NCBI GenBank assembly: GCA_025201365.1 | Contig: JAIXMF010000013.1 | Span: 62,001-126,000, forward strand | Length of the DNA stretch: 64,000 nucleotides | DNA from: Syncephalis plumigaleata | Lineage: Eukaryota > Zoopagomycota > Zoopagomycetes > Zoopagales > Piptocephalidaceae | Direction: 5' to 3' | Translations under genes and position numbers: made by a program | In this document: positions 51,233 to 61,213 of the stretch, one piece after another | Layout: the number at the start of each line of letters is the position of its first letter | Numbering within the stretch: the stretch's first letter is position 1 | The notes under the pieces: generated by a model | Told to the model about the DNA's origin: nothing | Database searches by the model: none | What the model saw: only the letters and a program-made list of their open reading frames with translations

Positions 51233-51338
51233 ACAAATAAATCATTATCATCATGCCATGACTATACTGTAAATTACGAAGCTCATTTTTATTATTTTAC
51301 TACTACTGCTTCTGCTTCTGCTTCTGCCTCTACAGTCA

Positions 51339-52699
51339 TTACTCGTCTTCGTCCAAATCGCCTAAATCTTCCTCTGCGAACAAGTCTTCATCGACCTTAA
51401 GCGATGCTACACCAGATGCCACACCGTCTACGACTGCATCCTGCGGCGATTTACCCTTCTCCGCACTGATCAGCTGATCCTCGTCGGCCTTTTCTTGTTC
51501 TGCTCGCATACCCGCGAGATCAAATGCATCGTCATCATCCTCGTTCCATTCGCCGTCATTAATAAGATCCGGATTAAAGTCGAACAATTCACGACCGGAC
51601 ATTTGAAGTGATTTACCCGCTTTGAATGCAGCCTCCTTCTTTTGACGTGCATCCTTCTCCTCGGCTTCCTTACGCTCTTTACGCGATTTCTTCCATGCTG
51701 TGAAGGTCTCCCAAGTCACCGGTGTAAGATTAGAACCCAATTTATGACGCTAATCATGTACATGCCATTAGATTCCATATAATAACAATAACAATTACAG
51801 CCATTACCTCAGTCTCCAAGAATTCCTCGAGTGTAATCTTATCTTTCTCTTCATCCTCTTTACGCTGTTGCTTCGATTTCAATACGAAACCAGGTGGCAA
51901 CGCATGTCGATAAATACATTTAGCGCCTATCATGTATTATTCATAAATATATATATATATATATATATAATACGCGAAACAATCACTCACCATTAGGACA
52001 TTCCCAGAACCAACCGTATTTTCCATTATCAATAGCTTCCAAAAAGTATTTGCATACAATATCCGTTGTGGTACGTGGATTACCATGCTTACTGAGTACC
52101 ACCTTCTCCAGCTTACTCTGATCCCAAGTATCCATCGTGTCTATTCGTTGTCAATATCAGCATTACTATCCTGCTTCTCTTGTCACGCATCATTACCTTC
52201 TTCCTTGTTGCCACGCTTATCGGTATACAAATCGATCTTGTCACGCTTACGACCAACATTAGGATCGTGCGAGAATCGACACTTGTCTCCTTTAGCACAG
52301 TGGCCATTCTTAAAGTTGACACAGTATACGGTCTTGGGATCCGTGCCAAATGGTACCTTCTGCTGTATTTGAGCCACTTTGAATAGCTCGGCCAACTCGG
52401 CCTTACGCGCAGCTTCCGCTTCCTTCTTACGCTCTTGCTCCTTCTTACGCTGCTCCTTCTCTAGCTAATAACACACAGGTATTAGTACTCGTAGTAATCT
52501 CGGTAGAGTCATCGATAGCATCACTTGCCATTTCCTTTCGATTACCCGACACCTCCACTTGTTGCTTCACTTGTTGGACATATCGATTAACTTTAGACGA
52601 CCGATTCTTATTCTTCAAGCCAAATGTTTTGTCATCGATAATCTTGGCCTTCTCCTTCTTGACCGACTTGTCTCCCTTGCCTGCTTTCTTTGGCGGCAT
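51339..52699 (-). CDS. TMA46: DRG family regulatory protein 1 (ZC3H15/Tma46)
   Basis: Binds and stabilises the translational GTPase DRG1 (Rbg1) on ribosomes. The start at 52699 ([20 protein letters not shown]) matches the animal N-terminus. [20 protein letters not shown] follows, then two CCCH fingers ([41 protein letters not shown]...[11 protein letters not shown]), then the DFRP region ([25 protein letters not shown]-like [32 protein letters not shown]) and an acidic C-terminus. Four or five exons. An in-frame Met three codons upstream (52708) is less likely. DRG1 lies 750 bp upstream in the same orientation, with OST4 between them on the other strand. Confidence 0.94.
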
Positions 52700-53119
52700 A
52701 TTGATCAATGAATCCGTTAATAAATGTAGGTAATAATAGCAAACTATATGTCGATGTCTTTAGTCGAATTGCAACGACACCGAAAAGTGTAAAAACAACA
52801 AGAACTCACAAAGTAGAATTGGCAGAAAAGTCCGTATGTAAAAACTGTAAACTTGTACTAAATAGATGAGCACATCATTATTACAACCACTCCTGCTACG
52901 TGTTGCCACATCTTTTATCTTGCTACTTTCACTACAAGTACACTGCCAGGATAGTCATTGTCTAAAAGACACGCTACTGCACTGCCATCTTTATTGTTAC
53001 TGCTACATTACTCATTCACAGGTAGTCTACCATAGCATATAAAAGTAGATGTAGACACTAATAGCGTATATATACCATACTCATCGTACTTGTTATAGGA
53101 AGAAACACACACTTACAAA
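52700..53119. promoter_or_regulatory. Divergent promoter region ZC3H15/OST4
   Basis: 420 bp. It holds the upstream regions of both genes, including TATAAAAG near 53038. A 58-codon plus-strand ORF (52866-53042) starts MSTSLLQPLLLRVATSFILL and looks like a signal peptide followed by a Cys/His-rich tail; it may be chance and is described under findings. Confidence 0.4.
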
Positions 53120-53233
53120 ATGATGTCTGATGGCCAACTCACCGCGTTCTGCAATCTATTGGGTGCTACCGTTGTCTTTCTAATTATATTGTATCATTTC
53201 ATTTCAGTGAATGCAAAGACAAAACAAGGATAA
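53120..53233 (+). CDS. OST4: Oligosaccharyltransferase subunit OST4
   Basis: A 37-residue, single-helix membrane protein of the ER oligosaccharyltransferase complex. Sequence MMSDGQLTAFCNLLGATVVF then LIILYHFISVNAKTKQG: it matches human OST4 (ITDVQLAIFANMLG; VVLYHYVAVN) along its full length, and the length is the same as in human. Single exon. Start could be either of the two adjacent ATG codons. Convergent with DRG1. Confidence 0.93.
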   Translation: MMSDGQLTAFCNLLGATVVFLIILYHFISVNAKTKQG

Positions 53234-53447
53234 ACATTGAATAGTAGTAATTGTCGTCGTAATAGGAGATAATAACCCATCCGCGAGTTTTATTGTGAAT
53301 GTTATTACGTGTATATTGATATACACACACCGGGAAACAACTAGGATGCTGACGATGACGATTATTATACTCTACAAATGAATACACGCGTATTAATAAT
53401 AGGCAGATAAAGAGTGACTATGTCACTAAGTAATAAAACACTTTAAC

Positions 53448-55076
53448 TTACTTTTTAACAATCTGCACAACATCCTCGTCCATTAGTACATGTTCCTTGC
53501 CTACTCGCTGTGGATTATGCTTCACGGAACTACCCCATACCAATGCCCTAATAGATATGTCATCATCATTTATGATTAGTTAGTCAGGTCTTCTGTTTGT
53601 TTACGTTAAGAAGAGAGCAAGCAATGACTTACATTCTGAACTGACTAAGAATCGATCGATGAATCGAGTTACAGAAATCTTCAACGGTGCATCGTCCATT
53701 GGTCATCACCACCGGTTGCGCGTAGTCGGGCAGTTGTCCCTTGGGTTTGGTATAACTAGAGACAAGCCATTAAGCATTAGTAACAAGTTGTATATCATGC
53801 ATTACTGCTTCTTACATTCGCACGAGATTGAGATACTCCCAGGACCTTTCCAGTAATTCGTCAAAGTTCCATTCGTGATGTGCGGAAATAGGAACAGCAT
53901 GAGGAATCTTGTAGACTAGATCCAATTCCTACATGTAATACGAGTATTAATTTACATTTGAATGACAATAAAACACCAAGCTTACCTCAATGGAAATCTG
54001 ATCAATCTTGTTGAGCACATAAATGGCTGGAATATACACACTATAATGTACACTCGTTTATAACATTGCTACCATTACCATTTATACTGCCACACTTACC
54101 GATTGCCTTCGATAATATCGATAAGATCATCGGGTGTCGCGTCACACTTGAAGCTAACATCAGCATTATGGATCTTGTATTCCGATAGAATAGCCTTGAC
54201 TTGCTCCAAATCCAAATAAGTCAATGGCACGGTATTCGTCATATTGATACCGCCACGCTCCTTGCGTTTAAAGTAAATGTTGGGCGGTTCTTTATTCAAT
54301 CGAATGCCGAATCCTTCCAATTCATGCTCGATGACATGCTTGTCCGTCAATGGCTTAAGCACATCAAGCACTAGATAGATGAGCGAACAGGTACGCGCCA
54401 CTAAATCACCATGCCAATGTTAGCATCCTATTACTATCACTATTATTCTATATTCATGTTGCCGATAACTTACCCGCAATAACTTGACGACCACGACCCT
54501 TGCCATCTTTGGCACCTTCGATAATACCCGGCAAATCAAGAATCTAATCGTAGAATAGTGTTTAATACTAGCAAGCATCAATAATAATACAAAAAGAAGG
54601 ATAACCTACTTGAATCTTGGCTCCTTTATACTGAATCATACCTGGCACCGTAGTCAACGTTGTGAATTCATACGCGCCCACTTCAGAGAATGTGCCCGTC
54701 ATTTTAGACATTAGCGTGGATTTGCCCACTGACGGAAATCCTATATAATAGTAGAATCGTTGATTAGACGCTTGACTATAACCAGTATACCACCGCACTT
54801 ACCGATGAAACCAATACGCGCTACACCCGTCTTTGCCACTTCGAATCCAACTGTAACAAGACAAGATTCAATCTATCCGTTCATAATAAACGCTATATCG
54901 ATGCTGTAGCACTTACCACCTTCACCGCCACCGCCACCACCCTTTGGTGTCAGTAGTTCACGACGTAATTTAGCAAGCTTCGCTTTTAGAATTCCCAAAT
55001 GATACGAAGTCGCCTTGTTCTTTTGGGTACGAGCCATTTCGGCCTCGATTTCCTTAATCTTTTCAACAGTCGACAT
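53448..55076 (-). CDS. RBG1: Developmentally regulated GTP-binding protein 1 (DRG1/Rbg1)
   Basis: A ribosome-associated TRAFAC GTPase. The start at 55076 gives [20 protein letters not shown], then [20 protein letters not shown], a Gly-rich stretch, [26 protein letters not shown] (G1), TTLTTVPGM (G2/G3 lead), [20 protein letters not shown] (G3), [10 protein letters not shown] (G4), [12 protein letters not shown] (G5), then the TGS domain: [43 protein letters not shown] and the end [10 protein letters not shown]. About ten short introns. Its binding partner ZC3H15 is the next minus-strand gene. Confidence 0.96.
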
Positions 55077-55206
55077 GTTGAGAGATATTCGCTAGATTAT
55101 CGTAAATGTGAAAGAATGAGTGAGAGAAAAATGTATACCAAGTGGAACAAAAATCAATACATAAGTAGAGAAAATTAACATCAAAAATAATCATCATCTA
55201 CGAGTA

Positions 55207-55789
55207 CAGGCTATTTCCATCCAATTTGCGCAGTTAGCATTTTGTTTTTACGAATAAATAATATTTAACACTTACAAGTACAAGTACCCCCGTATTCTGT
55301 TTCCCAGCCCTCCTTCCCTTGGGGAAAGACTGGGGTGATAGCGATAACCATCACGGATGAGTTGTTTTTTGTTGTTTGGACCCCCGTTGTCCTTGCTCAT
55401 CATTGCTTGAACGTTTAGAAGGAACAGCACCTCGTCGGAATTGTTCTGGAATACCATATCCATTACGAGCACTGTGGATAATCTGAATGAAGTTCAGACA
55501 TGCTGCCATATCCTGATTCCATACACGATAATCAATAGCTACTTGTAAGTACATGACATGGCAATATCCAACTATACTAGTACACTTGTATCATCTACCT
55601 TATAGAATTGATTATGATAGTTATCGCTATCAATAAATGATCCATTACTAATACTGAATTATTATTATTATCATGCTGTGTCAATTGGCATTTCTATGGT
55701 AATAATGGTATTAACAATTGTGTTAATCTATCTATTAGTAAACTGCAAAAGCTAAAGGATAAATGCGCAAATTGGATGGAAAAACACTG
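55207..55789 (-). mobile_element. Short TIR element related to 31041-32267, with Fanzor-like fragment
   Basis: 583 bp bounded by the same inverted repeats (CAGGCTATTTCCATCCAATT and, inverted, CAGTGTTTTTCCATCCAATT) and TA on both sides (55205-55206, 55790-55791). The minus strand carries YRVWNQDMAACLNFIQIIHS (about 55535-55475) followed by ARNGYGIPEQFRR, the TnpB/Fanzor RuvC-III-like block, in a better state than in the longer copy. The rest of the gene is missing, so this is an internally deleted derivative. It lies between the DRG1 promoter and the PX protein gene. Confidence 0.65.
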
Positions 55790-55837
55790 TACTTCATGAA
55801 ACGAAAATAAAGTGAGAATATAAGGTATTCCTCTAGA

Positions 55838-58800
55838 TTATGTAACAACATAGGATAGATGCGACTCGCCTCTAGATGATGATGACGATGATGACGAAGT
55901 AGCAATACGCGCCAATGTTTCCACTAGTTGTTCATCCAACTGCGTTCGTAATTCTCTTATGAATGGATTGACCATTTCTGGTATCACCTTCAATTGCGGT
56001 AATGGAATGGGAGGTTCAACAATGGCATTAACACGTCGATTCATGCTCGTTTCCTGCTGTTGCTGCTGCGACATTGATTCACTATCTCGTTCTTGTCTTG
56101 CTTCTCCTCCTTCTCCTGCAAGTCTATTTGCTTCTTCTTCCATGTAACGCTGCCATTCCAGTAGCATGGCATCATCATCGTCATCACCCTCATCGCCCAT
56201 AACATCTTCAACATCGGCGCTTACACCCAGTTGGTCAAGAATATCCTGCACGTCCTGTTCCGTCCAGTCGTTGACGTTCGTTTGTAAGCGTGCTTGTAAT
56301 TTACGTCGATGTCGCTCCTTGACTTGATGTCGATACCCGGCCAATTGATGTAAATCCTCCTTGAGTGCCGCCGTCTGATCCACGCCAGACGATGATGCCA
56401 CTTGCGAAGCAATCGCTTGTAGATCAATGACACCACTGCCCGATTGAAGGAATTGCATAATGGTCTCGGCCCAGTTGAGCACATTATCAAATAGTCCATG
56501 ACGATCACGCGAATACAGTCGATGCAAGAATTGGTACATATTGCCTCTGTATCGATTGACTAGTGCTCTAAATGGCTCCAATGGATTACGGCCATCATTA
56601 TCTAATAAGCAATTAATAAATAAATATTCTCTTATTATTACAATCGAGTATCACTTACGTATACGCCATTCATCCATTCTCTCGACGGTATGGATTAGAT
56701 CATCGACAAACGCGGCAATATCCATTATATAATCACCGATATTCGCTGCTTTATACACTTCCGCCAATGGGCCATACACTACCGCGATAATATCCTTGAG
56801 TAGATCACTTGTACTACCCTCGAATATAAGGCTAAGTATGGTTTCTTTGTCGTGTTTCTTTAGATATAGCGTCAATAGTTTACGCAATTTACCAAGCAAT
56901 GTTCGATTGGGACGTGCATGACCATTGCTAACAGGCCAGATACGTTCCAATTGAATGGCGTGCAATTCTGGTGCTATACTATTATCGTGTAATAATCGCA
57001 TTAACAACTCATCATCCGACATTTCTACATAGTTTCCATCACATTAATCATACTATCATCATCTAGTGTATATATTATCAAATACTCACCAGCATCATCA
57101 GGATATTGTAACTTGGGATGTGTGATATACTTGTTAATCTTGTGACAAATAGCCAAGTCGCCAATCTCTCGTTCTAGCCTTTCAATATCACCATCCAGTT
57201 CTTTTAATGTTTCATTAACATTAGTAGCAATGATACTAATAGTCATATCATTGTATTATTGCTCAATTAGTAATTGTAATTCATGCTAGATCATCATGAA
57301 ATAACCTACCGTTGCAGTACACTACGCTGTCCAAATGGTCGAGCCAGGAAGAGATCAGTCACGCCTTTGGCCATTCGAGCGGGATTCGATATCTTCAAGA
57401 CAGTGCGTAAAGCACGATAAGGTATCATGCCATTGGTACGCTTTAACGATGCCAACTTGGCAGGTGAATCATCCGAGCTATAAAAGTTGATGTAAAGTGA
57501 AGTAGCAAAACTAGTTTATACGTATATGTATATCTGTCAGTATTGCAACTATCATGTCCTACCATTAATACTTACTTGATGCAGAGATAATTAAATGTAG
57601 CCTGACAATAAGATGGTAACTTATCAACATCATCGACATGTTTCAACATGTCAACAAGTCGTTGCAGTCCACCTAGTCAATATCGTATTTAGTTATTATG
57701 TTGTAGTCACTTTCCTCTTCCCAATGATTATCCCTACCACTAGATAGCACTTCCTTGCGAAGATTCGCCATATCCGCTTGATATTGTTTGGTAAGTCGTT
57801 CCGATTCCTCTTGCGCCCTCACCGACTCTTCATACAGCTGCCATTCTCGTGCTGCACGACACTCGGCATCCAGGAGAGATTCGCCTTGCAAGTCAATCGG
57901 TTCATCCGTTAGAAATGAATGAAAGATTGGCGAGTGTGCCACAGGTCGAATAACAACAAGGCGACGCAAATGAGCTCGCATTAATAGCCGGTCCTTCTCG
58001 CGGTAGAATACTTCATGTTGCATTGCTTTATTATGTGTTTTTGGCGGTGGAAATGGTAATTCCAATGATGGCATAGCTCGACGTATCTATAATTAGTAGT
58101 AATGATCATGAGTATACTATATATTGATGTCACTCATCATTTACCTGCTTATGCAATCGACGCAGATCATGAAATCGTCTCGCAACATAGAGATGATTAC
58201 CATTATCAAAGGTAACCGACAATATAAATTCCTATTATTCCACCGTACATTTGTTAGATGAAATACTACTAATAAACGTTCAATCACTTACAGCATGCGT
58301 TGTATCACGAAGTTTACCCGATTTCTGCACAGGGCGTACGGTGACCACATTCAAATTAATACCGTTGACACCTTTTGGTGGTCCTACACTCGGCTCACTA
58401 GGTTTATCCTCGTTGGCAGTGGTGGCTGTGGTGGTGGTGGTGGTTGCATCGTCTTGCTCTCGATACTCTCCACTTAGATCGATCGATTGTAGAGAATGCT
58501 CATGCGTGTCAGCATGCTCTTCATTCTCTGTTTGCTGCGTAGATGTATCCGTGGTATTATCAGCTGGCAGTTTACCCGCACTATGACTACCCTCCACGAG
58601 ATCTGGCTCACTTAGTAGTGCAATGGAGGGTGCTTCCGTTAATTTGGTACCCGAATAAAAGAAAAGCGTCAATAGTCGATTCAGTCGTTTCATCATCTGT
58701 TGTCGTTTATGCTTCTCGCCTGATTCGCGACTATTACCAATACCGCGAGCAGCCAACTGATCGAGGAATCGTTGTACTCGAGGCCAGAATGAAGGACCAG

Positions 58801-59428
58801 CATCGCGGAATAGCGGGAAACTCACCACGTAGCGCAAGTAGATGTAGCGCAACAAGGGAGTGGGATCAAAGGTGGACGGGCTAATCCGCGTGCCAACTGC
58901 GCCAGCTGGTAATCGACGTAGATATTGCAATGATGGATTAGCCGCTAAATAGACTAGCTCCTGAGTTATCTCGCGATTAATTAACTCGCGAGTAACCAAG
59001 CGTTGCTGTTGACTGTCCAATAATGTTTGAGGAGGCGCATTAGTACATATAGAATCAGTAATGTTATTAGTAGTCGATGATAATGCATCTGGCTGATTTG
59101 ATGTATTTATAGTATTATTAGTAGCCGATTCAGTTGCTGATATATCTGTTGGATTTATCTCACTGTTATTGGTACTATTGCTATACAACTGCTCTTTTGC
59201 AGAAGTAAATGATTTTGCACGCCTATCGTCGTCGTCTTCGTCGTCGTCATCTTCATTGTAAAGTACAAACTCGTATTTCTGACTATCCGAAGAGGTTGTA
59301 TGGTTGTGGTGACTACTAGAACTTGTTGTTGTAGCTGTACTGCTACTACTAGTTAATGGCTGGTCACTAGCATCTACAAATGTAGACAATGGAGACGGCG
59401 TTCTCGTGTCCGGTCGTTCATTAGACAT
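55838..59428 (-). CDS. PX-domain protein with PX-associated (DUF3818) regions, Lec1/Ypr097w type
   Basis: Start at 59428. A low-complexity, Ser/Thr/Asn- and Asp-rich N-terminus is followed by a PX-associated region (LVTRELINREITQELVYLAA; RYIYLRYVVSFPLF; FWPRVQRFLDQL). The PX domain is split over three exons: VNGINLNVVTVRPVQKSGKL, EFILSVTFDNGNHLYVARRF, MPSLELPFPPPKTHNK with the Pro-rich loop, and LRRLVVIRPVAHSPIFHSFL. After it come helices with DUF3818-like blocks (RVLRALLK-like YRALRTVLKISNPARMAKGV, DLFLARPFGQRSVLQR; NGHARPNRTLLGKLRKLLTL; DLIHTVERMDEWR). The tail is acidic with a Gln run and a Ser run. Yeast Ypr097w/Lec1 binds phosphoinositides and affects sterol distribution; that role is inferred here. 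Confidence 0.85.
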
Positions 59429-61213
59429 TATACACGATAGAATATAAGATAAATGGGAATACTCTGCTAATAGAATGCCAATTCGATAAAATGAATAAAA
59501 GAATGAATAATAAAGAGACTTGTAATGTGCTAGTATTGTAGAAAGGAAGAAAAATAATAGAACGATGGGTTGTGCAGTCCTACATCAGTGTCTTATTCAA
59601 TTGTAAGACAAACCAGCCATGGCATAAAACGGTTTTGCGTAAAACACGGTGATATTCACATTTGTTCACTGCTTGGTCGATTAACATCGTAAGTGATTTG
59701 TAATATGTTTGTATTAATAACTATCTAATAAGAACATACTAGTAGTAATGACGATGACGATGACGATGATGATGATGACAAGTTGCGTCATAATGTATTA
59801 CAAAGAGTATTCTAAATAATCAGCTCTATATATATATCTATTGATATAGAAAAGCATCACCTCAAGACAAACAAAAAGATGTTACTGCTGCATAATTATC
59901 TATCATACAATAGCTTCAAATAGAGCGATGATCTACATGCTTAAAATGCTTAATGGAATGTGCGCTTGAAAGGAGGCGGTTAATTGATCATTATCGCCGA
60001 CTGCTTGGCATCACTACTACTAGTTTTCTCAGCTCTATCCTCGTCAAGCATCACATTCATAGTCTTGAATAAAAGGCTCGGCAACGGAATAGACAGCGAT
60101 GACACTGTTATACATTGACATATCTCTGCCTATCTTTTTTATATGTGTGTATAGCTTACCTTGAGCAAACCATTTTACGCAGCCCATGTTCTCCTTGACA
60201 GTCACCATGTGAAATAGGATACCTGCGTTTCTACGAACTGTTCCATGGATATGGATACAATATCAGTGTCATTATCACTCGTATTATTCAATGGCACTCT
60301 TATCCACATGAACACCTTTCTGTTCTAATTACGGATAATGAAGTCGCAAGGCTTACAATAGCCCTACTCTATAATTACTATCCCATGTGGTGTAAGACTA
60401 CGATGTGCATCGGTATATGTGTGGATGAGTGTGGATGTGTGTATGGATGTGTGTGTGTGTGTGTGTCTACCGTATGAAGATGGTTTCTTTTTTAGATATT
60501 CTCGACCATCCATCGCCTCTTCCCCTCCTCCTCCTCTGCCACTACCGCTGTTGCTGCTGTCATATCTCCTTTTTTGCGTGTTATTCAACCTCCACAGGTT
60601 GCTTTTAAACATTGCTCGCGCGGCATCAACCTTGGAGCCTGCCATTGACGCTTCTCTTTCCATTTCCTCCACTCATTGTTTGTCTGTGTATGCGTGTATG
60701 TGTGGCATTATACCGTCACGGCTTGCAGTACTACACTCGTCTTTATTATTTCCCTTTATTAACTTGGTATTACGCTTTGCTAAGCAAGATTAAAAGTATC
60801 ATCTTGGTGTTCCAGCCAATAGGCGTTTAAAATTTATTAGTATTACTTACTATTAGCGTGTTCTAGTGAGACACGCGTTTACACGTAAGTAGATAGCAGC
60901 AGAGCAGTGTAATAACTCAAAGAAACAACCAGCTAACTGCGCGTTTACCACTCTCCTGTATAACTGTTACGAATCCACGTCATGACTAGTATATTCATCC
61001 ATCTTTCTACCATTTCAGCAGAAGCCGTACACTTATACTCCACTTACGCAACCGTGCAAACACGCGCATTAGGTGCAGTGTTGAATACTGTCATCTTGTC
61101 AATTATCATCATATACCTATAGTAAGTGCAGGATGAGTCTTTGTAGATTCGACTATATAAGCAGGAATAGCTAACATGTCACACTGTGCGGGTGGTTAAT
61201 AGGAATATCGTAG
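59429..61213. other. Long intergenic region before the CAF120/SKG3 gene
   Basis: About 1.8 kb. It contains GATGAC-type repeats near 59750-59778, a GT-rich microsatellite (about 60420-60468) and CT-rich sequence near 60520-60560. A small spliced minus-strand gene is possible at 59980-60208 (separate entry). No other gene seen. Confidence 0.4.
59980..60208 (-). CDS. Possible small two-exon gene, unknown
   Basis: Start at 60208 (MVTVKEN) or, more interestingly, at 60187 (MGCVKWFAQ, which resembles a myristoylation plus palmitoylation N-terminus). A GTAAGC donor at about 60160 and an ATAACAG acceptor at about 60108 join in frame to VSSLSIPLPSLLFKTMNV, then MLDEDRAEKTSSSDAKQSAI and a TAA at 59980. 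About 50-60 residues. No family recognised; the splice sites and codon context are the only support. Confidence 0.25.
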
